A DNA stretch of 64,000 nucleotides from Muscardinus avellanarius (Eukaryota > Chordata > Mammalia > Rodentia > Gliridae): NCBI GenBank assembly GCA_963383645.1, contig OY726559.1:120952239-121016238 (forward strand), in the 5' to 3' direction. The notes under the pieces are model-generated. The model had not been told where the DNA came from, did no database searches, and worked only from the letters and a program-made list of their open reading frames with translations. A program made the translations under genes and the position numbers. Positions within the stretch are counted from its first letter, which is position 1; the number at the start of each line of letters is the position of its first letter. Below, piece after piece: positions 1 through 10,325 of this stretch.

Positions 1-270
1 ACACAGCCACACAGTTCCTTTGCCTTCTTGGACATTACATCCCCATGCATCTCTAAGATCACCCACCTCTCTCAAGTACGTGTGAGCCTACTTGCCAGTT
101 CGGGAGCCGTGGCTGAGGCAAAGCCACCTGTGGTGGGCGGCCCTGTTTGGTGACTCATGTGCTCACCTGTGTTTCCTGTGCTTCTCTGGAGATGGAAGAG
201 ACCGGGTGGGGCATGGCACTTACTTTGCCATATGGAGTCTTAGCAGATGCCATGTCACAGTGAAGTTTTT

Positions 271-466
271 TAAAATTTATTTATTTTGAGGAACTAGGGA
301 TTGAATCTAGGGGTATTCTACCTCTAAGTGACACCCCAGCCCTTTTTATTCATTTATTTTGAAACAGGGTCTTACTAAGCTGCCAAGGCTGCCTTTGAAC
401 CTGCGATCCTCCTGTCTCAGCCTCCCAAGTACTGGGATTACAGGCATGTGCCCCACGCCCAGCTCT
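271..466 (-). repeat. B1-dID SINE, type C
   Basis: The ID-like tail (reverse complement, about 287-340) is followed by a B1 head ending in 'cacgcccagct'. Imperfect target duplications 'agtgaagttttt' (259) and 'agtgaagatttg' (467) flank it. The first 270 bases of the window hold nothing I can identify. Confidence 0.85.
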
Positions 467-631
467 AGTGAAGATTTGAAGCTGGTGTGGCCAAAGCTCT
501 GTCCTTTTGCAGCTTTTCCTCCTCAGGGACAGTGGCAGCGTCTTCATCATGGACCACCGAATGAGGAGGCGCCTGGGGACTGACAACTCAGGAGTGTCAG
601 AGCCAGTCCATGGCCCTTAAGTAGTAAATGC

Positions 632-632
<1 letters not shown>

Positions 633-680
<48 letters not shown>
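633..680. repeat. (TG)n microsatellite
   Basis: About 24 TG units, directly abutting the tail end of the following SINE. Confidence 0.95.
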
Positions 681-681
<1 letters not shown>

Positions 682-850
682 GGACTGAGCCCACGGGCCT
701 TCTTCTGACCTACACCTCCAATCCTGTTCATTTCCTTGTTTTTAAACAGAATCTCACTAAGTTGCTAAAGCTGGTCTTGAATCCACGATCTTCCTTTCTC
801 AGTTTTCCAAGGGCTGGGATTACAAATGGATGCCATCACACCCCACTATA
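681..850 (-). repeat. B1-dID SINE, old type C
   Basis: Diverged minus-strand copy: a degraded ID part, then 'aatctcactaagttgctaaagctgg' type head sequence ending near 'atcacaccccac'. Confidence 0.7.
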
Positions 851-919
851 TTTAGGCTTTTAAACCACTTGAATGTGGGAGTTATTGTTGCAGAAAAAAA
901 TCTCACCAGTAAAATCTAA

Positions 920-1105
920 TTGTGTGCTCAGCACTCTAAATGTTATCCTATTCAGTCCCCACTCCAGTTCTTCTCCGTGCACTGGGCATTCTCAGTCTGC
1001 TTTTGTAGACGAGGAAGCTGAGGTCCAGCAAGGTCAAGCAATTTACACAGGATTATAAAACTGATAACAGCCAAATTCAATTGTAGGTCTATCTGATTCC
1101 CCAAC
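920..1105 (-). repeat. MIR-type ancient SINE relic
   Basis: Reverse-complement MIR signature: 'tgtgctcagcactctaaatg', then 'gacgaggaagctgaggtcca' and 'caagcaatttacacagg'. Typical mammal-wide relic. Confidence 0.65.
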
Positions 1106-1255
1106 CATTACGGCATGTGCCACTTTCACATGTGACTCAGAAGAAAAATAATAGACCAAGAACCCCACGACAACTTCAATTCTCCCACATGTGTGACTGG
1201 GATTGTTTCTAGCTCTTTGTCTATTAAGTTCTCTACATGGCTACTAAAAATGACC

Positions 1256-1261
1256 TTTTCT
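1256..1261. repeat. Target-site duplication, left flank of provirus A
   Basis: TTTTCT lies directly outside the left LTR and is repeated exactly at 8132-8137 outside the right LTR. Six bases is the usual duplication length of betaretrovirus-like (ERV2) integrations. Confidence 0.85.
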
Positions 1262-1679
1262 TGCCACCACTAGCACGGAAGTTATTCAGGGTAAAGAGGG
1301 ACAGAGCGGCAATGAGAAACAAAAGTCAAAGTTAGTGATCTAACCCTAACCCCAAAGGAAAAGGAACAACTTTATTTGAAAACAGCAAGCTTACAGAAGC
1401 ACTACTGTAAATACGAAGCCAATGTTTGCCATTCAAAAGTTCAGTCCTTATCGGTCCTATTTCTCAAACATTGCCTGGAAGCATCAGCGAGAACATGTTA
1501 TGACAGCCCAGCTCTTGCTGACCTGCTTCTGCTAGCCATGAGTAGACATTCTTGATTCTTGTCAAGAAAGTCAGAGTGCAGCTTTCTCTTCTTTGCTGAT
1601 GCTTAACATGCCCACGATTCTTGGCCTTCCAAGATACCGACACTCTCATCTAGAAATGTCTGAGTAACCTCCTTCATCA
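1262..1679 (-). repeat. 3' LTR of provirus A
   Basis: About 418 bp, reading TGATGAAGGAGG...GGTGGCA on the minus strand. It matches 7728-8131 over its length, including the block around the AATAAA polyadenylation signal (plus-strand 'aactttatttgaaa', about 1370) and the block 'ttcttggccttccaagat'. It carries extra sequence beside that signal relative to the 5' LTR. Confidence 0.85.
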
Positions 1680-1692
1680 TATCCCCCTTTTT
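1680..1692 (-). other. Polypurine tract of provirus A
   Basis: On the minus strand AAAAAGGGGGATA sits immediately upstream of the 3' LTR's TG. That is where the plus-strand primer of reverse transcription lies in LTR elements. Confidence 0.8.
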
Positions 1693-1838
1693 GTATGTAA
1701 AGAGCTTAGTGAAATAGACAGTTGCTTGCGTACATTTAGTGTGATGAAATCTGTGATGACCCTGCAAACTTTTAATAAAATGAAGAAACACAAACATAAT
1801 CTAATTATTGCACTCAAAGATATAGGCCGATGCCATTT

Positions 1839-2050
1839 TTTTTTTTCAGTACTGGGAATGGAACCCAGGGGCATTGTACCTTTGAGCTACACCATCAGCT
1901 CTATTTTTTAGTATTTTTTTTTTCGAAAGAGAGTGTCACTGAATTGTAAAGGACCTCATTAAGTAGCTGAGGCTGTCAGCAAACCACGATTCTCCAGTCT
2001 CAGCCCCCTGAATGCTGGGATTATAAGCATGCGCCACCACGCCCAACTCG
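1839..2050 (-). repeat. B1-dID SINE, type B, inside provirus A
   Basis: Reverse-complement SINE with two poly-T stretches. Target duplications are 'ggccgatgccattt' on the left and 'ggccaatgctattt' at 2051. It inserted after the provirus. Confidence 0.9.
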
Positions 2051-2394
2051 GGCCAATGCTATTTGATCCAGTCAAGAGGATTAACATTCTTCCATCCTTC
2101 CTGTTACCATTGTACATTCAAAGAGACACTGTTCCTCTCATACCCCAATCAAATGATTTTTAACATGATCCCAGGGGTAAGGGCTTTATTATAGGGAACC
2201 TTGGTGACATATCTGTTAGAAAAGTCATGATGACAGTGTACATGGAAGATACTTTATCTTCTAACCAGGCCACAGTCCAGAAATTTCAATCTCAACAGTG
2301 TGATTTATCCTTTGTTGAACTTGCAAAGTTCTAGACACATTTCTTTTAAATCTGGTGATTTTAAAGTCACATTTCTTTTAAAATCATGAGTTGA

Positions 2395-2599
2395 GCCAGG
2401 CGTGGTGGTGCATGCTTGTAATCCCCGCGCTTGGGAGGCAGAGACAGGAGGATCGCGCAGGTTCGAAGCCAGCCGCGCGCGCTGGCTTAGGAGACCCTGT
2501 TTCCAAATAAAAATGTAAAAATAGGTCTGGAAGTGTAGCCCAGAGGTAGAAGGGCTTCCAGGAACCCCAGTACCACCAAAAATAAATAAATAAATAAGT
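2395..2599 (+). repeat. B1-dID SINE, type A, inside provirus A
   Basis: Full-length, with an AAAT-type tail. Target duplications 'aaaatcatgagttga' (2380-2394) and 'aaaatcgtgagttga' (2600-2614). It carries the type-A 'cgcgcgctggctta' segment. Confidence 0.92.
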
Positions 2600-3000
2600 A
2601 AAATCGTGAGTTGACCAGAGGCACTCCTAGTGACTGGGGGCCAACATTGCTTCTAATCCATAGGCACTACCCCTGAGGGATCAGGTTGGTCTGCGAATTT
2701 TTCCAGGTCATGGTAAGGCTTGACTCATTTGGCAGACAGTAAAAGTGATCCAACTTCCGTGGAGAAATAAGAATATTTCTTTTCCCAATTTAGCAAGGAA
2801 GAAAGATAGTGCCGTCTTTCTTTCCTATGTGGATCTTTGTAAAGGACCTTAGGAAGGAGTCCTTGCAATGAATGATTTTGAAAATGTGTATAGATATCAC
2901 AGACAAAAAATTAAAAGTATATGAAACTTTGCTTACATTTTTAGAAGACAACTCCTGATTCCCTCTTTTATGTGTTGCTGTTCTTTAAAAAACACATTTA

Positions 3001-3203
3001 TCCAGGCGTGGTGGCGCACGCTTGTAATCCCAGCATTTGGGAGGCTGAGACCGGAGGATCGCGGTTCACGGACAGCCTCAGGTACTTAGTGAAGCCCTCC
3101 GCAACTCAGTGAGACCCGATTTCAAAATAAAGAATAAAAAAAAAATTGGACAGGGGGTGTAACTCGGAGGTCAAATGACCCTGGGTTCCATCCCCAGACC
3201 AGC

Positions 3204-3250
<47 letters not shown>
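3001..3250 (+). repeat. B1-dID SINE, type B, with (AC)n tail
   Basis: Plus-strand SINE whose A-rich tail has become an (AC)n run at 3207-3251. 'acacattt' precedes the element and follows the tail, consistent with a short target duplication. Confidence 0.88.
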
Positions 3251-3252
<2 letters not shown>

Positions 3253-3467
3253 TTGCCTCTGGTTATACTGTTCTGCTGTGTGTTCAAGACCAAGAAGGTA
3301 GCCCTATGTTGGGCAAACATAAGTTTTTATAACATTATTTTGCTGTCAGAGTCAACCAAGTCTCCTCAGGCTTACTTCTGGGGCTTTGTGAGGCTTCTTC
3401 TCTGCCAGTTGCGTCATCTGCTAGGACCGGCCTTGGTAACCATTTGTCTTCCCTTGAAGCATATGGC

Positions 3468-3510
3468 GCATGTCATTCTTCAGTTGTCCTCTTCTTTGCA
3501 GAATATGTAC
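3468..3510 (-). pseudogene. Degenerate retroviral nucleocapsid zinc-knuckle remnant (copy A)
   Basis: Read on the minus strand, one frame keeps the spacing of a C-x2-C-x4-H-x4-C knuckle: second and last cysteines present, first cysteine changed to Y, the histidine to N, and a stop codon inside. The aligned segment of copy B (36297-36338) keeps a complementary subset of the residues. This is a dead gag relic, recognised mainly because both copies preserve the spacing. Confidence 0.5.
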
Positions 3511-4016
3511 TGTGGCTCCTGGTCTTTGGGGCCTTTATGGTCCACATCTGGAAGGTCAGATCACTTACCAGATGACTTAACCTTTAGTGATATTCCATTA
3601 TCCCCTGGGTCCTATATGACCTTGGAGGGTGAGGGCCAAAATATGGGCTATTTTCTCCATAGCCTTTTTAATTTCCTGATTGTTTTCTAAGTCTCAGCTA
3701 TTGAACACCAAGGAGGTCAGTTTTATCAGCACTTCATGAGGTGTCTTGCAGGTGATGGCTATTATCTCAAAACACTGAGTGCTGTACTTCTGTAAAATGT
3801 TAAGAGACAACAGTTATACAGTTTTATAATAGAAACACCAAACAGAATTAACAGAAACAAAAAAAAAATCCCATTTGTACCTTCACATAGAGAAGACAGT
3901 CATAATTAGCCATAACAAATATAAAACTGAAAAGGTATTACTATTACCAATTTTTGTTTAGATCCCATTAGCTTGGTAAAGTGTTTCCTTAAGTTTTGTT
4001 TTTTAGAAATTCTGTA

Positions 4017-4221
4017 AGCACATGCCTGTAATTCCAGTACTTGATAGGCTGAGACAGGAGGATCACAGTTGGTGGCCAACTTCGGCTACTTAGTGAGGAA
4101 GCCCTCTGCAACTTAGTGAGAACTGTTTCAAAATAAATAATAAAAAATAGGGCTAGGAGTATAGCTCAGAGATAGAATGCCCCTGGGTTCAATGCCCAGT
4201 TCTGCCAAAAAAGAAAAAAAA
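4017..4221 (+). repeat. B1-dID SINE, 5'-truncated, inside provirus A
   Basis: Lacks the first bases of the B1 head. Exact target duplications 'agaaattctgta' at 4005-4016 and 4222-4233. Confidence 0.9.
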
Positions 4222-4545
4222 AGAAATTCTGTACAGTTTGGGAACACAAATACCTCTAACATATAAAGAAGTTAGCAATAATTAATATCACAGTCACAAA
4301 GACGTCTCCTTATATTAAATTAGCTTTTACATGTGAAGTAAAATTTAGAATCCATGGCTTAGTAAGATAACTAATTATAGGTTTATGTAGGTAAACAACA
4401 CTGACAAAGATTAAATGGCTTTCAATCTTTTATAAATTTTAAAAACGATTAAAATCAGAAATAGACATATTATCTGGTATACAGTTCTATTTTATTTATA
4501 TAATAATAACAATTATTTAGCTAAAACAAATGAATGTTAACAAGG

Positions 4546-4561
4546 TCTCTCTCTCTCTCTC

Positions 4562-4621
<60 letters not shown>

Positions 4622-4640
4622 CCTCCTTCCCTCTTTCTTT
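4546..4640. repeat. (CT)n microsatellite
   Basis: Long CT run, slightly interrupted, grading into CCTTCC-rich sequence at its right end. It lies at the edge of the block that is specific to copy A. Confidence 0.95.
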
Positions 4641-5300
4641 GACAGCAGGAACATATTTATTTGTAGATAAATCTAGGAGGAGTCACCTGACTAGGAGAGA
4701 GAGTCTATGAGAGTCAGGGGCCCTGTCTTACAGACCAGGGGCTTTTTATGGGGCATTAGGAGGAAGGGATAGTTCAAGGAGGGCTTGGCAGAGAAAGTGA
4801 TAGGGAACAGGGGGCAGGAGTGGAGAGGAAGAAAGCCTGAAGATAGTTTATTCCCCTGTCCTTGGCTGTTCCGGGCAATGTAGTTATTGAAGTCTGTATG
4901 GTTTTGGATCAAATGTGCCAATATTTTGCAAAGCATTTTGGTTTAAGCTTCCCCTTTGAGTCCCAAAGTAGAAAGGTGTAAAAGGCATGCCAGAAGGGAC
5001 TTTGGGGGATTGTGAAATTTGGGAGGGCTGGTAAGACGACTTCCAGGAGACCAAAGCTTTTCTTTCACTCAGTGTCCCAGGTGAAGATTGCACTCAGTTT
5101 GGATCGGATCTCTGGCCTGGCAGGTGAGTGGGTGGGGCCAGAAACAGAAAGGCAGGCACCCCATGTTTCTGTTTTTGGCAGTGAACAAAATGCCCAGGAG
5201 AAAATTTGGGTATGGAATTTTGGGGGTATTTCTGTGTGCTCAGAAAGGCAGAGATGATAAGGACTTACGGAGCCAAAATTGGTGACTGCTGTTGCATGCT
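4640..5300 (-). mobile_element. Putative solo LTR nested in provirus A
   Basis: On the minus strand this block has the order expected of an LTR: a TATA-like 'cataaaaagc' (plus-strand 4741-4750), then about 85 bp later an AATAAA signal (plus-strand tttatt, 4656-4661), and a possible TG start near 5296. It falls in a segment (4545-5704) that has no counterpart in copy B, so it probably entered copy A separately. Exact ends and target duplication were not identified. It could instead be a diverged part of the provirus. Confidence 0.45.
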
Positions 5301-5313
5301 AAAGTCCCAGATC

Positions 5314-5534
5314 AAAGTTGGACATGGTGGCTCACACTGGTAGTCTCAGTACTTGGGAGGCTGAGGCAGGAGGATTGTAGGTTCGAAGCCAGCCTCAGCA
5401 GCTTAGTGAGGCTCTCAGCAACTTAGTGAGACCTTGTTTTCAAATAAAATATAAAAATAGGTCTCAGGGTGTAGCCCAGATGTAGAAAGCCCCTGGGTTC
5501 TATTTCCAGTACCACTCAAAAAATAAAAAAAAAT
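5314..5534 (+). repeat. B1-dID SINE, type C, inside provirus A
   Basis: Target duplications 'aaagtcccagatc' (5301-5313) and 'taaatcccagatc' (5535-5547). Confidence 0.9.
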
Positions 5535-5740
5535 TAAATCCCAGATCTGCAAAAAGACCTTCCAAATGCTAGAGCTGTGCTAAAAAGGGAGAGAGGAGGA
5601 AGGTGGTACTGGCCCGTTGGGGAGTGACCAGCCTAAAACCTCTCTGGATAAAGTTCTGGCAGCCATTTTTGTTCTGGAGTTCATTTCCTGGCCAACACAC
5701 TATATGTTAGTTAACCTGGAAGAAAAATTAATTAATTAAA

Positions 5741-5934
5741 TTTTTTTTTTTGGTGGTACTGGGGTTCCTGGAAGCCCTTCTACTTCTGGGCTACACTCCC
5801 AGACCTATTTTTTATTTTTTTTTATTTGGAAACAGGGTCTCTTAAGCCAGCGAGGCTGACTTCGAACCTGCGCGATCCTCCTGTCTCTGCCTCCCAAGTG
5901 CGGGGATTACAAGCGTGCGCCACCATGCTTGGTG
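5741..5934 (-). repeat. B1-dID SINE, type A, at the same site as in copy B
   Basis: Full-length type-A SINE, sense relative to the provirus. The proviral sequence on each side, including 'ttcttccaggttaactaa' read on the minus strand, is also found around the SINE at 34034-34190 in copy B. The insertion may therefore predate the split of the two copies. Confidence 0.88.
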
Positions 5935-6640
5935 ACAGTTAATAATTTTTAGTAACATCTTTTACTTTTATTTCTACCAACAATTTGAAATTAACTTATC
6001 TCTAAGATTTAAATCACATGTACTAAAAGTTATTTAGATCCATTTTATTATTCTTCTTTTTAAATTTATGAATATTCATTTATTTATAAGCCAATTTTGG
6101 TACCATGTAGACATTAGACAAGCAATACAGTTACATGTGCAAACATACATAAACTTAGAAAACAAAGATAACTTTAGTTTTCCAGGCATCTTATTTTTTC
6201 AGATAGTACACTAAACATGGTGCCAGATTGAAAAGTTTTAGCTATCAAAATACATCCTATTACAAATGTTTGTCCTGTGACACAAAGAACAATAGATTAT
6301 AAAATAGAGAACACAAATATGGAAGCCTATTTAGCAGAAGATATCTAGGGCAGTTCACCAGTCAAGGCTGACATTAATCAACTGGTTTAGGTGGCCACTT
6401 GTCACACAAGACTTTCATCAGACATCACCACCATTTATTTCTTAGGGGGAAATCCAAATGTTTACATTCTTTATTATTTTTTACAACAAGCCTTTATTTA
6501 TATTTATTTACATTAGGGCCATGCCTGGTAACAAAACTAGTCCCCCCCCTCATTTTTCTAAGGTTTTTTTTTTGCCTTTTATTTATTTAATATGCACCCT
6601 GGGGATAAATTTTTAGGGATAGCATGATTTAAAATTTTTA
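5935..6640 (-). other. AT-rich non-coding interior of provirus A, shared with copy B
   Basis: Read on the minus strand this aligns by eye to 33290-34033. Shared blocks include 'gatgtctgatg', 'gtggccacct' and 'ataacttttagt'. No reading frame is preserved in either copy, so the conserved element is the nucleotide sequence of the family, not a protein. Confidence 0.75.
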
Positions 6641-7284
6641 AAGCCTGAGATACGAATCCGTCATTTTTTAAAAGCCAATCATTGTTTTGAGCAGAGGTCA
6701 TAAAGAGTAAGGGTTTTCCAATTATGAGTTTGCTCATAGCTAGATGACATAGCTTTAAGAATTCCTTGCGTAAAAAGAGCTCCGTAAAACATTTTTTGTT
6801 ACATTTTGCTTTAATTCCTTAAATACCTTAAAGGGCAAAAGATGTATATCTCAGAATTCTTTCCATGAGCCCTGATGACAGGGAGCACCTTATTTTTCCA
6901 GTGATAGCAATCTCCCCTAAGCAGCAGCTACTACAGGCTGAGATCTCTTAGACGACAAGGCCAGTGGGGGCGTCACAGGATCCTTGATGGGTCAACGGGA
7001 TCTCGACTCTGGAGGAGGCAGTCCACCCTCTAGTGGGGTAGAGGCTTCAGGCCCCTTGGCCTCTGTGTGTGGACTACATAAAGTAAAACAGTTCTGAGGC
7101 AAGGTTCATACCCCACTGTGGGTAAACCTTAAATTACCTTCTGTTACTTTTACTCCTTTTACTTGTATTTAACTGTGAACTTGATTGATTGCTCATTACA
7201 AAGAGTCCCTGATTACTCTCCATCCTGAGCACAGAGTGTATCAGGCTTGCAATCGCCATTGCTACTTATGGTTTCTGTTTCCCC

Positions 7285-7707
7285 ATTTTTCCCTTCCCTT
7301 CCCTTCCCTTCCCTTCCCTTCCCTTCCCTTCCCTTCCCTTCCCTTCTCTTCTTTCCTTTCCTTTCCTTTCCTTTCCTTTCCTTTCCTTTCCTTTCCTTTC
7401 CTTTCCTTTCCTTCTTTCCTTTCCTTTCCTTTCCTATCTTCTCTTTCCTTTCCTTTCCTCTTCTCTTTCCTTTCCTTTCCTTTTCTCTTCCCTTCCCTTC
7501 CCATCCCTTCCCTTCTTTCCTTTCCTCTTCTCTTCTCTTCTCTTCTCTTCTCTTCTCTTCTCTTCTCTTCTCTTCTCTTCTCTTCTCTTCTCTTCTCTTC
7601 TCTCCTCTCCTCTCCTCTCCTCTCCTCTCCTCTCCTCTCCCCTCCCCTCCCCTCCCCTCCCCTCCCCTCCCCTCCCCTTCTCTTCTCTTTTCTTTTCTTC
7701 CTCCCTA
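7285..7707. repeat. Compound pentanucleotide polypyrimidine array
   Basis: Successive blocks of CCCTT, TTTCC, TCTTC, TCTCC and CCCTCC units give over 400 bp of almost pure pyrimidine on the + strand. On the proviral sense strand it is a purine/G-rich tract lying directly downstream of the primer-binding site, in the leader. The long frames across it are low-complexity artefacts. Confidence 0.95.
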
Positions 7708-7725
7708 GGCCCTGTTTGGGTGTCA
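7708..7725 (-). other. tRNA-Lys-like primer-binding site of provirus A
   Basis: The minus strand reads tgacacccaaacagggcc, two bases inside the 5' LTR. Against the tRNA-Lys3 primer site I count 14 of 18 matching positions, and two of the mismatches are at CpG positions. This fixes which LTR is the 5' one. Confidence 0.75.
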
Positions 7726-7727
7726 CT

Positions 7728-8131
7728 TGCTGTGACCCCCATGATGGTTATTCAGGGTGAAGAGAGATGGGGCAGCAAAAGTTAGTTAAACGTCCTAAGG
7801 GAGAAGGGACAACTTTATTTGAAAGCAACAAGCTTATGGAAGCACTTGGAAATATGAAGCCAATGTTTGCCATACAAAAGTTCCGTCTTTATCAGTCCTT
7901 TCCCTCCAACACTGCCTGGGAACGTCGGCAGGAACCTGTTCTGACAGCCCAGCCCTTGCTGCCCGCGTCTGTTAGCCACGAGTACACATCCTCGATGCTT
8001 GTCCAGAAAGGCGAAGCGCGCCACTCTGCTTGTTGCTGACGCTTAAGATGGCTGTAGACATGTCTACAATTCTTGGCCTTCCAAGATGCTGACGCTCTCA
8101 TCTAGAAATGTCTGAGCAATCCCCTCCAACA
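7728..8131 (-). repeat. 5' LTR of provirus A
   Basis: About 404 bp, starting TGTTGGAGGGGATTG and ending GGGTCACAGCA on the minus strand. It contains an AATAAA polyadenylation signal (plus-strand 'aactttatttg' near 7811). A small repeated palindrome 'gtagacatgtctac' (about 8053) is absent from the 3' LTR. Confidence 0.87.
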
Positions 8132-8137
8132 TTTTCT
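8132..8137. repeat. Target-site duplication, right flank of provirus A
   Basis: TTTTCT, identical to 1256-1261. Confidence 0.85.
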
Positions 8138-8684
8138 GTGAATTTTATCCCAAGTGACAAAAGAGAAAGTTTGGTTTCTCCCGTCCTTGCTGTTTCTAAA
8201 CATATATGAAAATCTATTGGCTATTTCCTCATCATCATTCCAAAGGCATTAAATTTTGCTAAGTGTGTCATTTTATGACACCAGCTTTGGTTGGAGACTG
8301 GCCGTGCCTGGTCATTGCTGCTCCAAACCCTGCTCTGAGAACCAGAACCACTCAGTGGTTCAAAGTCTCTTCTGTCGGGTTTCCATGTGTGTGTTGGTGA
8401 CCACATTGTCCCTGAGGCTTGCCTCTCGGCTCTCCATCTTGTGGAGATGATCGGCTCTCATTCCCACACTGAAAAACTCAATTTATTTATGTGTCTGCAT
8501 TCCTGACTTTGCCATCTGATCAGCTAAGAATAGCTGATGTCAGGGATATTAGGAGATGGGGCCCAGAAAGGGTGTTGCTCCAGAATCCTGGGAACACAGG
8601 GAGCTCGGAGATGACAGAAGTTAAAATCCCTTGCTGAAACCACAGTGGACTTGCTGGGTCTCAGGCAGAACTCTGCTAGTCTTT

Positions 8685-8906
8685 TATGTTCGTTTTATTT
8701 TTGTGATACTGGGGGTTGAACCCAAGGGCATTCTACCTTAGAGCTACAACCCCAGTCTTTTTTTCCCCAATTGTTTTGAAACAAGGTCTCACTAGGTTGC
8801 TGAGAATCTCACTAAGTTGCTAAGGCTGGTCTGGAACCTGAGATCCTCCTGTCTCAGCCTCCCAGGTACTGGGATTACATACATGTGTGCACCACCACAC
8901 CCAGCT
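8685..8906 (-). repeat. B1-dID SINE, type C
   Basis: Flanked by 'agaactctgctagtctt' (8668-8684) and 'agaaccctgctagtctt' (8907-8923), a 17-bp duplication with one mismatch. Confidence 0.93.
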
Positions 8907-8923
8907 AGAACCCTGCTAGTCTT

Positions 8924-10188
8924 AAAAGGACTTCCATTTCAAAGTTTTATTTTCCCTATACCCAGCTCAGTTATCCCAGGCAGAGTCAGCCCCCTGGACT
9001 CTATTACAGCCCTCATCACCTTGGATCGCCACTCCAACTAAACTGAACGCCTCCCAGGTAGGTGGTTCTCGCTTATCTTTCTATCTCCAGAGCTCAGTGC
9101 AGAGCCTGTTTGGGGTATGAAATGGTTAAAGACACAGAACCTCATGTGGCCTTAGTCAAAGGAGAATGATGATCACACATGGAGTTCACATTCCAATCCT
9201 GGGACCCATTTTCAGCGCTATTGATTCCACTTTTTACCCCAAACCAGAGGCGTATAAGCCTCTACTCTACAATGGTACAGGTAGGGTGAAGCCAAGACCT
9301 GGAAGCAAAAGGCTAAGGGAAAAACACCAGAACGGTTATGGATGCTAGTGAATGGCTTATCACTTGTATCGGAGGGATCAGAACCCCATTAATAGTGAGT
9401 ACACACTGCAAGTGCTGTCGGACCACATTTTAGGTGAGGTTGAGGTTGTCATCAAAATGATAATACATCCATGACACAGGGAAGGAACTCTCCCCTGGGT
9501 AATGCTTGAGATGGAGCTAGTACGGGTCACAGGAAAGGATCAATAGAATCCAAGTTAGAAGAGAAGAAAACGTCTCCACCCAGAACTGGCTTTGTAAAAT
9601 GATGCCGGTCTGAACCCGTGTCCTTAAAACAAAGGAGTTAATGGGGGCTACTCTTCATTTTCCCTGCATTCTTGTAGATTCCTGGGAAACTGTGGAAAAT
9701 TGATGAATTCAAACTAGAAATGGCCCTTTGGGTCCTGCTGACTCAGAGTTGTCATCAACCTCTTACTAAGGAGGGATTAGGAGTCATCGCGAGGGTCTCA
9801 CTGTGAGATATTTGCACATATATGTTCACCATTTACTACACAGCCAACCACACACAGTTATCACCCCCTGAAAGGATGAATACATTCTTTTAATGTTTTC
9901 CTAGCTCGACCGGTCTGGGCCTCATGGATCCTACAACTATTTCAGCCCTGATTCTGGAGTTCCGTTTGGGCAGCACTTGGCTCTTGTCAAGACACTTCCT
10001 GTGTGTGTGCTCTGGTTCAACCTGGAACATAGTAAATACCTATTGTTCAATGGGTGAGTTGATTTGGTTCTGGTGCCTGAAGCTGTTCCTGACTCAGCCT
10101 GTCCACAGTGCTGCCCAGGATCATTTCTCCAGAGCCAGGGCCTCTTATCACCCATCTGTACCTAGTCCACCTGTACCTATTTTGTTTT
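8924..10188. other. Intergenic sequence, nothing recognised
   Basis: Apparently single-copy sequence with only short chance frames. I see no exon-like, RNA-gene or repeat signature. Confidence 0.6.
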
Positions 10189-10325
10189 GCCTGCCTGCCT
10201 GCCTGCCTGCCTTCCTTCCTTCCTTCCTTCCTTCCTTCCTTCCTTCCTTCCTTCCTTCCGTCTTCCCTCCCTCTCCCTCCTTCCTCTCTCCCTTCCTCCA
10301 TCTTTCTTTTTTTCTTTCTTTCCTG
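10189..10325. repeat. (CCTG)n then (TTCC)n microsatellite
   Basis: About six CCTG units, then a dozen TTCC units, then irregular pyrimidine sequence. Confidence 0.95.

Larger units (their letters stand above)
1262..8131 (-). mobile_element. Degenerate endogenous LTR provirus (copy A)
   Basis: A complete but coding-dead provirus on the minus strand. Two direct LTR copies (7728-8131 as 5' LTR, 1262-1679 as 3' LTR, roughly 80% alike by eye) are bounded by the 6-bp duplication TTTTCT. A primer-binding site lies just inside the 5' LTR and a polypurine tract just inside the 3' LTR. The interior has no long frame in the sense direction; the only coding trace I see is a mutated single CCHC zinc-knuckle spacing near 3468-3510. 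Most of the interior is AT-rich and non-coding, which suggests a non-autonomous element comparable in principle to mouse ETn. Later insertions are SINEs (1839, 2395, 3001, 4017, 5314, 5741) and an LTR-like block (4545-5704). Its interior is shared with copy B at 33.3-36.6 kb. Class is uncertain: the boundaries look ERV2-like, the single-knuckle relic looks class-I-like. Confidence 0.85.

Noticed and set aside
633..680. TG repeat as a tandem-repeat array of a special system (CRISPR-like or satellite)
   Set aside because: A plain dinucleotide microsatellite without spacers. No CRISPR-like structure exists in the window, as expected for a mammalian chromosome.
2600..2640. Possible direct duplication around 'aaaatcgtgagttgacc'
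   Set aside because: It is simply the right target duplication of the SINE at 2395-2599.
7185..7760. Long frames on both strands across the polypyrimidine array
   Set aside because: Pentanucleotide repeats without stops give Phe/Leu/Ser/Pro or Arg/Glu/Lys/Gly runs. No coding evidence.
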